A stretch of 64,000 nucleotides of DNA from Pegea sp. RAD2-039 (Eukaryota; Chordata; Thaliacea; Salpida; Salpidae), in the NCBI GenBank assembly GCA_034620365.1, contig JAQGEQ010000283.1:496001-560000 (forward strand), in the 5' to 3' direction. The notes beneath the pieces are model-generated. The model ran no database searches. It worked only from the letters and a program-made list of their open reading frames with translations, and was not told the origin of the DNA. Positions 10,440 to 23,548 of this stretch are shown here, in pieces; the stretch's first letter is position 1, and each line of letters begins with the position of its first letter. Made by a program: the position numbers and the translations under genes.

Positions 10440-12935
10440 AGATTATAGCGGGTCAAATATTCATAACTTTCAATTTCAAGCATTGCTTATGCTGTCGGTA
10501 TCTTTCTCTAACAGCCACATGACCAGCAATCATGTGACAACAAGCAAGTCTGTGATACCGGTTGTGATAGCAGCCGTATTTTTGACTACATTATGAATTT
10601 CATGGCAAATATTTGTTATAAAGGGGATGTTTAATTAACAAAACATCAGTATTCTATTTCAACCATTATCAAATGAGATTGTTTCAACAAATACTGATGA
10701 CATAATTCAGTTAATTAGGGGTTGTTTAAATTTTGACTGATTTTAAAAATGCAGGGTTATTGAAGGACTATTATAAATATTTAAAACTATTTAAAACTAA
10801 TAAACTAAATTAAAAATAAAAACAAGTGAAATGATATCCATTTAATTGTTAACTGGTTTCAGTGATTATTTTTCTAATAATAATTTTCTAATTCATTAGT
10901 AAAGATCTTTTTTATTAGAAAAACATCTTGACTGTTTAAAAATTTACTTTAAAATTTCTTCTAAGACACCTCGATTTCAAGTCCACTAATATAATTTCAT
11001 ATTCAAAGCTTTTAAAAATGCAGATTATCATTGAATTACATTTATGTAATATGTTATTGACTTAATTAAAAATTTATAGTTTTTTTATTAAACAATTTGA
11101 CTACGGAAAACGATAAACCGTCATATAAGCTAATAAATGCCAAAAAAATCTTTAATAAATTTAATCGATAGATTTTGTCTAGAACATAATTATATGTAAA
11201 TTCTATGCTATGCTTTTTTTCGAATTTTAAGGTTTGATTTATTACTAAAAATGAAATCCTAAATTTGTTGTTTTATATTACTTAAACTTTTTAAGTAAAA
11301 TGTTTGTTTGAGAAAACTGATTAAAGTAAGTGTTAAAGTGTTCTTAATTACAAAAAATCTATCAGTCTAATATTTTTTTGTCTACAATGTTTCAAACCAT
11401 CTTTAATGTTTATATTAATTTAACTTTATTGTATAATTGTATAATAGTTAAAATTCAGTATAGAAAATTTCCAGTAATTGACTTCTCTTATTAGTTAAAC
11501 AAAGTTATTGTGAATCAAAATTTGGTGTAATAAATTGCTATTACATTTGTAATAATATATATGATTATTGTTTGCATTTAAAATTTTTATTTTTATAAAC
11601 ATAATTCATAATGTTTATTATAAACATTATGATTTTTGGCCAAGATATCGTGTGGATAGATGTGTTAAATCAACTTTTCGTTTATCTAATAAAATTTCCA
11701 GTTTTCTAATATTGTAAATAATAAACTGAATTATTTCTTAAACATTTTTTTTATGAATTAAATTCTACATAATGGTTTTTTACGTCATCCACAAACTTGT
11801 GCTGATTATTAAAAAACATATTTTAAAGATAAACTAAAAGATTTTGTCAAGAAATTCGGTGAATTTGTAGATTGCGTTATTTAAAGACATCAGGAAACTA
11901 AAGTTCGATGTTTTAACTTATATTTTTTGCTGAAAGTAATTCAGTTGAAAAAGTAATTGTGTTTAGATATACTGAAAGTATTTAAGAAAAAAAGAATATT
12001 ATTAAATCTAAATTGAAAACTTAAAATAATACTATTATAAAATAGTTTAAACTGAACTTACTGGCAAACATTAAGCAAGTATTTCTTCTTCTGACCTAAT
12101 AACTGGCTTGCTAACAAAGTTTAAGAAAATTAGATAATTATTTCAATTTTTCATCAACTCAATCTTTGAAGTTAGTTTTAACCATTCGGGTAAAAAACTG
12201 CTTAGTGCTATAGCAGAAGGGATTAATTATGATGTAATATGAATTATTAAAAAGTATTTATTTCTAAAATGAAATGATAAACAAAATAGCATTAGGTTTG
12301 AAAAAAGAGATTTTATGAATTAAAACTTTATTTTCTTGAAATTATTTTGAGTATCTACTAACAACTGAAGTTTCAATTAAAAAAATAAAAACAAATTGTG
12401 AAGAGTAATAAGTTGCAGAAATTTAAAAAGTTTTAAACGGATTTCTAAACAAAAACCTAATAACCTAATAACTATCAGCAGTTTGCACAACATTGATTAA
12501 CTAAGAAATTAAAATCTAAATACAGAAGCTTTTTGATAATAAATAAAGGGCAATAAAAAACTTGTGGGTTTAAAAAAACTTGGAATAAAAACGAAATAAG
12601 ATATGGTTCGTTTACAAATAAAAATAAAAGCCGCCGATCACAAACAATAAAAGAAAAAATAACTTTTCAAATCAGTATTATTTACTGTATCATACACCAT
12701 TTGATCAATAAAACAAATATTAATTAAATAAAAACAACTCAAACTGAAAAAACAATTTTAAAAACTATATTTTTAAACCCTCTGATCTTCACAAAGCTAT
12801 TTATTCATTCTTATAAATTGTGAGTAAACTTTGACCAGCAAAATGATCTCACTTTTTCTGAGAAACATGCATCATTTCATGGCGTAATCAACTTGAATTT
12901 CAGCTAAATTTTTTTTTTCACAAAAAAACATATTC
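10440..12935 (-). repeat. 3' flank of ZnF-3, inverted copy of 55218-57590
   Basis: This is noncoding AT-rich DNA. It matches the ZnF-9 3' flank in reverse, from just outside the stop codon to about 10450 (shared CATCAGTATTCTATTTCAAC near 10650). Immediately beyond the ZnF-3 stop it retains a decayed extra finger (12840-12930), also present behind ZnF-9, so the ancestral gene was longer. No gene was found. Confidence 0.75.
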
Positions 12936-13730
<795 letters not shown>

Positions 13731-15572
13731 TTGTAATGCAAATCCTTTTATCTTTTGGTTTATTTATAGGTTATTTTTTAGTTAAAGTTAAATAAATAAA
13801 TCAAATGAAATCTGAAAAATAAAAGAAATATAAATAAGTCATTACGAAATACAAGAAAATAATTTTTTTATTACAATGTTAAATGTTTTTCTACAATATT
13901 TTTAAGAGCTTTCTAATAACAATTATTGGCCTCAAACAAAAATCGAACTGTAAAAGTATCAGTTTTAAGGAAGTTTTTTTTTCTTTTGGAACTTAATCTG
14001 GATTAAATTTTTGTAGGATAAAAAATTTCAGCTTGATCTTATGTTTTTCTATATACAAAAAAAAGTTTAAATGATTAATGTTTAAAATAACTTTCTAGAA
14101 AATTAAAACTTTTATGTAGCTTTATAAAAAACAAAAAAAGAATGCCAGCTGCACTAACATAGCTTCTTAAGAAGTTTAGATTTGCAGTTACTCAATATTG
14201 CTGAAAAATTTTAATGCACAACAAATATTAATAGCAAAGCAGTAAAAGCACCAAAATAATAATCAACAAGCTACAAAACCCAAACAGCAGAAGCTTCTAG
14301 AACTTTGATTCTGTCATCATAATTTACCTACAAACAATTTTTTATTTCCAACATTGCTTTCAAAATTATTATTTCTCTCAACTGTTTTGAAGATTAATAA
14401 ATCACTTTTCTAAATCAAACATATATATATATTCTTAAGAAGACTTTGACCAAAGGCTTATATGTTTGGTAACGTCAATTGTGTTATATATATTATTAAA
14501 ATTTTTTTAAAATTATAAGGTTTTGTTGCTCTCTTTTGTCTCTCTTAGTTACTTGTAAACTTAATGCAAATGTAGAAAAACGATTGGTGTTAGATGATCA
14601 TGAATGATTTTTGATGTTTTGTAAACTTATGTAGCTTGCTTAATTTTATAAGACAATTGCTAGTATTTACTTTTGTGTAGTTTTTGCAGGTATTCCGTTT
14701 TGACATAATTTTTCAAACTTTTTTAAAATAAAAATCTTAAGTCAATGCTAAGAACTTTAAATTAATTTTGGTTAGATTATGTAGGATTGTCAGTTATAAA
14801 TTCTGTATACATTTTCATGATATTTAAATATGTATCTTTTTAAAGTTGAGCTTATTATGTCTAAATTAAATATCGTGTAAATTTAATAAGTCAATATCAA
14901 GTCTTGACTTTTGATTAAAAGAGTCTCTAACTTTTGTATTTTTGTAATTAAAAATAATTAAAATTAGTTGGATATGATTTTTAATTACTTGTTGCTCTCT
15001 ATTAAAGTGTCATCATAAACGTTAAGTGTATTGAGGACTTCAATTTGAGATAAATAACTAAAATTGTTAAAGAAATTTTCATCAAATCTTTAAACTTAAG
15101 GAGTAACTTTTTGTTCTATTTTGAAGGCTATTAAATCTTAAATTTCTTACATACTTCTTAATTTTTAGTTTCTGAACTCATGTTATCATTTTCACAAGCA
15201 AACGTGTTTTGCCCTCGAAAATGCTACATGTAAAACAATAATGCCTTTTCTATAGAAGAATTTATTTCTATTTCTTTAATATAGAATTGGAAATTTTGTT
15301 GTCTAAATATTGAACTATCACCAACAATTTGTGAAAATACTCGGTAAAGTTTACAAAAAATTTTTCTTCAAATTCGGTTTAAACAAAAATATGTAAATAG
15401 AACATCAGAAGTTTGTGGTTAAGACTTTTACAAAACTTGATCTAAACTTGATTGATATAATTAGTAAAGTAACTTTGTTCATATAAAAATAATATATCAC
15501 TTAAACGTAAAACTATTTTATGCACATTTGAAAATTAAGAAAGTTCTTTTTCTTCAGCCTATTAACTTGAAA
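13731..15572 (+). repeat. 5' module of ZnF-4
   Basis: This 1.84 kb is homologous to 52310-54176 (upstream of ZnF-9) in the same orientation and to about 893-2830 in reverse. It contains a TATA run (14421-14432), CTTCTTAAGAAG (14163-14174), a candidate donor GTAAAC (14555-14560) and the acceptor ending at 15557. No gene lies here. Its distal end abuts the truncated ZnF-3 directly. Confidence 0.8.
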
Positions 15573-16955
15573 ATGAACTTGATACAAGGCAGCAACTTTG
15601 CACGAAAAAGAAAACTGTCATTAGATGATGATGAGAAAAGTTTTAATAATAAAACTGCAGAAAAGAAAATTTTGGCAAACACTTCTGGTGGAGTATATAG
15701 CTTGTTTAAAAGTCATGTTGATCAAAGTATTTTAAGTAATGCTAAAGAAATTCCAACAAATACAAGTTGCCATTATAAAGAGACTAACAGCCATAAAACA
15801 GCATTCAAAAGGAAAGAAAATAATGAAGAAAACAAACAATCATCTAATTTCAAAATCAAATATGAATGCTTAGACTGTAACAAGAAATTTAAATTCAAAT
15901 CTCAGCTTGTTTATCATGAAAGAACTCATACTGGTGAGAAGCCATATGAATGTATAGTTTGTGGAAGAAAATTTAGTCAAAAAACCCATTTGTTATGTCA
16001 TGAAAGAACTCATACTGGTGAGAAACCATATGAATGCATTGTTTGTGAAAGAAAATTTAGTCAAAGATCTAGTCTTTTAAGTCATGAAAGAACTCATACT
16101 GGCGAGAAGCCATATGAATGTATTGTTTGTGAAAGAAAGTTTAGTCAAAAAACCCATTTGTTATGTCATGAAAGAACTCATACTAGTGAAAGGCCATATG
16201 AATGTATTGTTTGTGAAAGAAAGTTTAGTCGAAAAACCCATTTGTTATGTCATGAAAGAACTCATACTGGTGAGAAACCATATGAATGCATTGTTTGTGA
16301 AAGAAAATTTAGTCAAAGATCTAATCTTTTAAGTCATGAAAGAACTCATACTGGTGAGAAGCCATATGAATGTATTGTTTGTGAAAGAAAATTTGCACAT
16401 AATTTCAGTCTTTTAAATCATGAAAGAACTCATACTGGCGAGAAGCCATATGAATGTATTGTTTGTGAAAGAAAGTTTAGTCAAAAAACCCATTTGTTAT
16501 GTCATGAAAGAACCCATACTGGTGAGAAGCCATATGAATGCATTGTTTGTGAAAGAAAATTTAGTCAAAGATCTAGTCTTTTAAGTCATGAAAGAACTCA
16601 TACTGGTGAGAAGCCATATGAATGTATAGTTTGTGGAAGAAGATTTAGTCATAGATCTAATCTTTTAAGTCATGAAAGAACTCATACTAGTGAGAAGCCA
16701 TATGAATGTATTGTTTGTGAAAGAAAATTTGCACATAATTTCAGTCTTTTAAATCATGAAAGAACTCATACTGGCGAGAAGCCATATGAATGTATTGTTT
16801 GTGAAAGAAAGTTTAGTCAAAAATCCCATTTGTTATGTCATGAAAGAACCCATACTGGTGAGAAGCCGTATGAATGTATTGTTTGTGGAAGAAAATTTGC
16901 TCGTAATTCCAGTCTTTCATACCACAAAAGAACTCATTTTAATCAGAAGAAGTAA
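15573..16955 (+). CDS. ZnF-4: 13-finger C2H2 zinc-finger protein
   Basis: The product is 460 residues. The leader (1-96) carries RKRK at 11-14 and the DDDEKSF stretch. Thirteen fingers fill 97-455, and the C-terminus is FNQKK, shared with ZnF-8 and nearly with ZnF-7 (FNHKK). Finger helices in order after the cap are [88 protein letters not shown] and ARNSSLSY. Two linkers deviate: TSERP after the fourth finger counting the cap and TSEKP after the tenth. Compared with ZnF-8 it has three extra fingers ([24 protein letters not shown]), best explained by unequal exchange. The start was chosen at the family ATG behind the conserved acceptor. The expected role is nuclear DNA binding. Confidence 0.93.
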   Translation: MNLIQGSNFARKRKLSLDDDEKSFNNKTAEKKILANTSGGVYSLFKSHVDQSILSNAKEIPTNTSCHYKETNSHKTAFKRKENNEENKQSSNFKIKYECLDCNKKFKFKSQLVYHERTHTGEKPYECIVCGRKFSQKTHLLCHERTHTGEKPYECIVCERKFSQRSSLLSHERTHTGEKPYECIVCERKFSQKTHLLCHERTHTSERPYECIVCERKFSRKTHLLCHERTHTGEKPYECIVCERKFSQRSNLLSHERTHTGEKPYECIVCERKFAHNFSLLNHERTHTGEKPYECIVCERKFSQKTHLLCHERTHTGEKPYECIVCERKFSQRSSLLSHERTHTGEKPYECIVCGRRFSHRSNLLSHERTHTSEKPYECIVCERKFAHNFSLLNHERTHTGEKPYECIVCERKFSQKSHLLCHERTHTGEKPYECIVCGRKFARNSSLSYHKRTHFNQKK

Positions 16956-19900
16956 AATCATTTTGCTGGTAAATGTTTACTCACAATTCAAGTATGGATA
17001 AATAAAAATATTTTTAAACTAAAAAGTAACTTAACTATATAAAGATCTTGGAGTTTAAAGGAAATAAAATAATGATTTTTTGTTTGGCAGGTTGTTGCAA
17101 TTTATGCTTTAATTAACTATTTTAATGATTGCTCTATTATTGAAATAGTGTGTAAGTCTACAATACATAATAATGGTTTTAAATTTAATATTTTACTTTG
17201 AATTAAAGTTGGTATTCTCATGTTGTTATTTTCGTGAATTATTTTTGTAAACTATTAAAAAATTTGTTTGTATTCCTTAATTTTCAAAGTTTGTATTTTA
17301 AGTATTTGTTAACATCTTCTATTATTTTTCAACAAGTTTTTGAAAGTAATTATATTTTCTTAGTTGATACAGGCAGTCGAAATTGTGGTTACTTTTTAGT
17401 TACCCTCTAAAGATTCGTTAAATCCTTATATGTTTGTAAAACTGATTAATTTTGTGTTTTGTTTTTATTATGAAAGTAAAACTACAGTTTTTAGTAATTA
17501 TTGCAATTTTTATGAGAACTAATTTTTGAAATCTTAAAATCTATTTCCATTCTTGAAATGCTTGTTAGAGATAATAACAATAAACGTTATTATCCTTTTC
17601 ATACTATAAATTTAGAAAATGAAGTTTTTTAACATTTCATATTATCGACAATTACATCATCATAAATAAATCATCTTCTATAAAACTTGACTATTTCTTA
17701 CCCAAATAGTTAGATCAAAATTAACAGATTGAGTTTTTTAAATAGTTTAAATTATTTTATAATTTTATAACTTCAGAAGTACGGCAGAAAAATTAATATT
17801 TTCTTATCGTTTACTACTGTATCATTTTTAAACTTTACGATTAATATTTTTGTAAGCAAGTTGCTAGAGTGTTTTAAGCTGTTCGGTTTACTACTTCTGC
17901 GTTAGATACATAACTGTAGATCCATTTCAGCTCTTGGTAATTCTAATTATCGAACCAACCATTAAGTTGCTAATTTAAATGGAACTCTAATTATCACAAC
18001 AAACCAAAACACCTAACCAAACCATCGATGCAGTAACTGATTATAACTATAAAGATATTATTCCTTAGTTGAAATAATCTTATGAAAAAGTCTTATGAAA
18101 TAACATTTGTTTGGAATGAAGAATTTACCACTAAATCTTATTTACTATAAATTATAAAAACATTTTATTTATTAATAGTTAAAGTTGCTTAAATACCAAC
18201 AAAACAGCCAAAATGTCTTAAGACAGATACCTTCACAAAGAGTGAATTTTAAACAATTGTTAATCTTGGTATAAAGTCTTACAATGTGAGTTAGTATTTT
18301 TAAGTTATAAAAATTAAATAAAAATTTTTACCTCAAATTTGATATACTCTTTTAAATTTTATTATTTTATAGTTTTTTGAGATACACATCGCACTTTTTG
18401 TACGGTTGTTTTTTGTAATTTTTTTTTTGTGAAGATTTATCAATTCTCAATTATTAGTTTAAAATCATTCATAAAACCATCAATGTAACAAATCAATATT
18501 TATCAGTACGTATGATGTATTGAAATTAGATTAAGAAAACTAGATTATAAGAATGAATATAAAAAAGGAAAATCATTCTATCTCATTTAGCAACTTATTC
18601 CGTTGTTCGAGATTTAAAGATGAAAAACCATCAAAAGTCACAGGCGCTCAAAAGGATCTACAGAAAAATAAAAAAATTCTGACAATAAAATGTACAAATC
18701 CTGTATTAATTTGTGAAGAAATATATGTGTGAAATAATAGGAACTAAAAATACAAACAAATCTGACGTTTAAGTAATGAAACAAAACGGTTCACAAACAT
18801 TCTAGCAATTTAAAGCAATTTCATCGATTCGATTAAAATGGACTGGTAACAAATTAGCATTTATTAGTTCTCCTGTTTTACGAATAAAGTTACAAAATAA
18901 GGAAAGTAATTCAAACTGTTCTAGCAACTCAATATGTTAATTCTTAAGATGTTAATTTCAAAAGACCAATCTGGTATGTTATGGACTAGTACTATTGGAG
19001 ATGATTTGATTTCATACAGCATATTATATATAATAATTTTAATATATCAACCAATTTTTTTATATGGTTTATTATATTAAATCTACATTAAATAAAACCA
19101 GAAATCTACAACCAATTTCTAAAATCAAAAAAGTAATGTCAATAAAAAAAGTCCAGATTACTGAGAAACGAAAGTTGTAAAATCTAACTGTGACTAAAAG
19201 AAGCTTCGGAAAAACTGCATAAGTGGTAAGGTTACACAAACCGGCACAAAATGATTAGGCAAAGATCATATTATATTAATTGATTTTTAGATAAATTTGT
19301 ATATAAGCTTCCTTCAAGTTAGAAAGAATCACTTCAAAGTTCTCTTTATCACGTGCATTTTAAGTTATTTTGTTTTTAAATAAACTACAGAGTACAATAA
19401 TTTGCTCTTACGACAATTATAGGCTACAAAATTATGTTATCAAATATTTTGATGTTCTTAAAAAGAAATATATAACTTTGTCAATTTTAGTTTGTTTTAT
19501 CTAATAACTTAAACTGTATACATCAGTTATAGTTTCATTAATAGGTAAAGTTAAAGCAGAGCAACTTTTTATGTAAATGTAGTTGATACACTTAGCTAAT
19601 AGCCTTCATTTTTGAGTTATATGTCATTTAAGTAAAATTATTTTTGCTATTTGATAGAAAAAAAAGTTCTACTTTATTTGTTTTTGTACAAATAAAACGT
19701 TTTAAAAATACAACAAAATAATAAACATTTCAAAAAGAAGTTAGATGAGTCGCCTTTATCTCGTCGTTTGAAGTTTCTGACAAAAGTTAAATCAGAAACT
19801 GTGATCTGAGATTCACGGGTTGACTAAAAGTTTTCAAAGTTGAAAGAAAAGATTGAATAGCAAAATCGTAGTAAAAAGTTAAAAGTATAGATGAAAAAGA

Positions 19901-20255
19901 ATTGATAAAAAAACTTAGAAACAACTTTTTCATTGATTTGTTTACTACGGATATTTAAACCTTTTATCAGCAAATGAATGAAAGTAATATAAAAAATGTT
20001 TCTAAAAAAAGAGCTGAATATCATCTTCGAAATTTCCATTAATAAAATTTATTTTAAATAATAAAATTAAAAATTAGCTTTTGTTCAAAATGAGCAGTGG
20101 TTTTTACAATCCTCTTAAGACTTATTAGAGCCTTTAGTATTAAAAAGCCTTTTTAGAGTTACTAACCATTATTAACCAGCTTCAAAGGATATTTGTAATA
20201 AAACTGGAAGCAGTTTTCGAATTAGTAAAGCAATATCATTTTTAGCAGATAAATT
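16956..20255 (+). repeat. 3' module of ZnF-4, inverted copy of 43400-46610
   Basis: The proximal 2.3 kb is the common 3' module. The distal 1 kb (about 19240-20255) is shared only with the ZnF-8 side. AATAAA occurs at 17001-17006. There is no convincing gene: a minus-strand frame at 19824-20039 is only partly preserved in the partner copy. The block ends where the SINE at 20262-20433 begins. Confidence 0.8.
17470..17632 (+). pseudogene. frameshifted copy of the small 3'-module ORF
   Basis: This has the same position and strand relative to ZnF-4 as 8656-8820 has to ZnF-2. It starts MKVKLQFLVIIAIFMR, then a net loss of two bases near 17516 shifts the frame and produces an early stop. The downstream portion still encodes the KRYYP segment in another frame. 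Confidence 0.3.
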
Positions 20256-20261
20256 TTTCAT

Positions 20262-20433
20262 TTATTTAAATGCGAAGGAGGGTGCCTAAAGAGAGCACAT
20301 CTCGCTAACACACAAGCTCACGAGTTTTTTTGGTTTTTCTCAGGATTATATAAATATGTCTCCACCTGGGGTCGAACCCGGTACTTTCTAGCTAGAAGTT
20401 GGGTGTAAAACCGCCTCGCCACCAGGCAGGATC
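20262..20433 (-). mobile_element. tRNA-derived SINE with LINE-type tail
   Basis: Read on the minus strand, the head has an A-box-like TGGTGGCGAGGCGG followed about 40 bases later by a perfect B box, GGTTCGACCCC. These are the two internal RNA polymerase III promoter elements of tRNA genes. A short body (about 60 bases) follows, then a tail like GTGTGTTAGCGAG with TGTGCTC-TTT-GGCACCCTCCTT, matching the 3' end of the LINE. The total is about 170 bases. It is not a tRNA gene: no acceptor-stem closure or CCA-side pairing is seen. The element is absent from the matching ZnF-8 flank near 43400, apart from a possible degraded trace. Confidence 0.8.
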
Positions 20434-20540
20434 TTTTTTAAGTAAATAATTATTGTCAAGATGCCGAACTTTGCTAAAAGAGTCATCACTTAATTTAATT
20501 CTAAGAAAAGCTTAAATTTGTTTCAACATTTTTTTCTTTT

Positions 20541-20640
20541 CATTTATTACAAAAAATGCGAAGGAGGGTGACTGAAGAAGTCTCGCTAACAAACATTTTC
20601 ACAAATAACATATATTTAGTCAAAAAAATAGAAAGTAAAA
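20541..20640 (-). mobile_element. SINE/LINE 3' tail copy
   Basis: The minus strand reads gtgaaaatgtttgttagcga then a degraded hairpin (gacttcttcagtcacc), CCTCCTT and a TTATT-like end. Upstream it has the tgttacatctttt block seen near 30700. The inverted partner is at 30725-30790. The matching ZnF-8 flank lacks about 145 bases here, which fits an insertion. Confidence 0.6.
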
Positions 20641-20889
20641 GATGTAACACATGTTATTTCGATAACACTTGATAGAAAATGACTTAGTTAAAGTACTTAC
20701 TAAGCTCAATCAACTAGTAATCAACTTTTCAGTTTACATTCATTTAGCTAAAAATATATGTTAACAGATTCCACCTTATGGTATTAGCAAAATATAAACC
20801 ATCTCTTGGTTTGAAGTAATTGAATATTTAAAAACTTTTACTTTTTTATCTATCAACAATGTTTAAAATGAAGTTCTACAACAAGTACC

Positions 20890-21290
20890 TACCTTGCTTG
20901 ATATTAGTAACTAACTTGTGATGGAACCAGAGAGTAAAGTTAAATTACTACACAATTACTTTAATAGCGTTTTTATTACTGATAATGGCAATACTACTTC
21001 TGTTTCCTACTCTAAAAATGTTAAAGATGTCTAGGATATGATAAATCTTCTCTAAACGGTCAATATGGTAGATAGTGCTATTTATTCCTTGAAATCTTCA
21101 GTTTCAAACACCCTTGATCGGATCCCTACTTTACTTTTAAGAAAAAGTACTTCCTCCCTTTTACTACTTTTATTGCCATACTTTAACATAACTCTGACCA
21201 AAGGAAGAGTCTTACAAATTTAGATGAAAAATATCATTATTCTTATGTAAGGGGGTACCCGAAACACCACTTAATTACAGAACAGTTTTA
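20890..21290 (+). mobile_element. decayed LINE ORF2 fragment
   Basis: This is homologous to LINE positions about 25785-26205 in the start of the RT region (shared TTGCTTGATA, CAACTTGTGATGGAACCA, GATAATGGCAATACTACT, AGAAAAAGTACTTC). Many stops and indels are present. It is followed by a second, shorter fragment at 21485-21562. Both sit in a locally duplicated stretch: the tttaaaccatctcttggttt-type block occurs near 20800 and again near 21350. Confidence 0.75.
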
Positions 21291-21484
21291 ATCCATTTTA
21301 TGTTTTAAACATATGTTACGAGATCTTTCCAAATGGTATTAGCAGAATACAAACCATCTCTTGGTTTTAAGTAGATGATTATTTAAAAAATTTTACTTTT
21401 TGTTATGTCAAAAATATTTACAAACATGTCATGTTTAAATGATTTTTTAAAACATGTCATGTAATACAATTATTAGTTAAAAGA

Positions 21485-21562
21485 TTAAGGCAAGGTCTAA
21501 ATTACCTACTTTGCTTGATAACAGTAACCAACTTGTGATGGAACCAGAGAATAAAGTTATCC
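21485..21562 (+). mobile_element. second short LINE ORF2 fragment
   Basis: This matches LINE positions about 25768-25842 (aaggcaaggtct, CTTGATAACAGTAACCAACT, GATGGAACCAGAGAATAAAG). The inverted partner is at 30340-30415 in the right arm, so this fragment predates the palindrome. Confidence 0.7.
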
Positions 21563-22599
21563 TTGATTGATTATCAATGAGGTAAACTGAAATTAATTTT
21601 TCTCAAATGATAAAAAATTAAATTGTTTAAGCAAAGCACTGATTTAGTAACCATAAGGAATATGTTCCAAAGGTAGAATAATCTTATGAAATAACATTTG
21701 TTTTAGAATAAAGTATTTGAAACAAGCAAAACAAGTTAAATTGTTTCAATGATCATACTAAGCACAACAAATAATGTTAAATATAACTAATTGTAAATAA
21801 TAAATAATAAAAACAGGTATGTAAAGTTGGTAACACCAACAAAAAAACCCAAAATGACTCCAGGATGACACCATTCGAAAAAGTAATTTATAAAAAGTCT
21901 TTCATCGTAGTATCAAGTTTTCAATTTGAGTTTGCATATTTAGGTTTAAATCATTTAAACAAAAATAATTACTTCAAATTTGAATTACTAATTTAAGTTT
22001 TGATATTCCATAAATATTTCATAGAGTATTTTTCGAATTGCACTTCCAGAACTTTTTAGCTTTGAAATTGATTTCTTTATCTTGTTTAAAAAAATTTATT
22101 TGAATACTGATTTGAAAACACATTAAAAAAATGTAAAAAAAAACTTGCGCTTATCAAATCTCTTGGTTCTACTTAAATGTAATCGACCAAGCTATTTTTG
22201 TAAAGTTTTCTTAGTTTAGTTAAAAAGTTGATAAGTATTCAAACTTATTAAGGATTTTTATTAACAAACTTATTAGAAATACATTTCTTCACTTTAGCAG
22301 TAGAAGATTATGGACTACATGTGGTCTGTTTAAATCTTAAATTTAAATCTAAACATTAAAACATTTTTAACGAATTTTTAACTAAAGAATAAAAACCAGC
22401 ATCAGTTTGCATAGCATTTATTTAGTAAATAAAATTTACGTAGATAAGCGAAAAAATAGAAGAGTTTACAATAACGCAACAAAATAGATAGTTTCAAACT
22501 TTAAAATTTGAGAATGAAAACCAAATAATCATAAAAACTATCATATTACGGGGTTTCCAAAGGATCTTACATTTGCAGATTAACAGATTCTCTCACATT

Positions 22600-23378
22600 T
22601 GCAGAATCTTTCATGGCGTCAAAAGATTGGAAATTAAAAAAAAAGATCTTCCACAAAAATTACATTTATATGACTACTCATAGACATGATTTTCTGCATG
22701 AGTTAAAAAGTCAGATTTTTCATTAAATTTTTTTCCACAAACAAAACATTCATATGACTTTTCAGCTGTATGAGTTTTTTCAAGAGTTGAAAGAGTAGAT
22801 TTTTGACTAAATTGTTTTCCACAAACAATACCAGCAGATTGCTTCTCATCACTATGAGTTTTTTTATGAGTTGAAAGACTAGATTTTTGACTAAATTGTT
22901 TCTCACAAATAGTACAATTATATGACTTTTTATCGGTATGAATTTTTTGATGAGTTAAAAGAATTGATTTTTTACTAAAACGTTTTCCACAGCCAAGACA
23001 TTTATATGGCTTCACACCAGTATGAGTTCTTCTGTGGATGACAAGCTTAGATTTGGATGTAAAATGTTTGTTACAAACCAAGCATTCATTCTTGTTTTAC
23101 AAAGAAGATTTATTGTTATTTTCAAGTGTGGTTTCTTTTTCTTGGTCTGCTTTTGCAGCCTTACTAACATCTTCATAAGTGTAACTTGTACTCTGTGTAT
23201 CTCCTTTTAAACTATTTAAACTAGTTTGATCAACGTGATTCTTATGCTTGCTATAAGCTCCGCTGGAAGGGTTTCGCAAATTAGTCTCTTCTGCAGTTTT
23301 CTTTGTAAAACTGTTCTTACTATCATCCAATGAAAGTTTCCTTTTTCGATTTAGTTTTTTGTCGTTCAACAAATTCAT
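22600..23378 (-). pseudogene. ZnF-5: B-type zinc-finger pseudogene (left arm)
   Basis: The leader starts at an ATG (23378-23376). It reads [19 protein letters not shown], an RKRK-bearing variant of the family leader. A TAA at 23099-23097 cuts the frame just before the first finger. Fingers then remain open to a stop at 22674: [30 protein letters not shown], a fourth that has lost its first cysteine and a histidine (GIVCGKQF, STLSTLEKTH), and NEKSDFLT. A further decayed finger follows towards 22600. Linkers are degenerate (TDKKS, SDEKQ, TAEKS), unlike the TGEKP of intact copies. The same TAA in ZnF-6 shows inactivation before the palindrome formed. Confidence 0.88.
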
Positions 23379-23548
23379 TATTTACTTAATAATCTAAATT
23401 TAAATAAAAATTTTCATAATTAAAACGTTTTTACAAATTTAAAAAAATACTAATGAAACAATACATAGTTAATTTAAAGATTTTCATACAGAGTTATATT
23501 CCTTATTAATTTATTTCATGTGATATAGTTTGTATACTAATTGTATTA

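Larger units (their letters stand above)
20350..23547. repeat. left arm of palindrome around the LINE
   Basis: This pairs in inverted orientation with 28357-30980. It contains ZnF-5, its 3' flank, LINE fragments and the SINE head. Near the centre (ZnF-5/ZnF-6 leaders) the arms are about 99% identical; about 96% near 21700; about 90% near 20700; and about 85% in the SINE head. The left arm carries extra DNA at about 20820-21340. The inner limit is sharp: homology ends at 23547, the first base before the LINE. Confidence 0.85.

Noticed and set aside
19824..20039. Minus-strand 71-codon frame in the ZnF-4 3' flank
   Set aside because: The matching region near 43640-43860 is interrupted and diverges at the end; composition is AT-driven.
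20340..20433. Possible tRNA gene
   Set aside because: The A and B boxes are good, but there is no acceptor stem pairing and the sequence runs on into a LINE-type tail, so it is a SINE.
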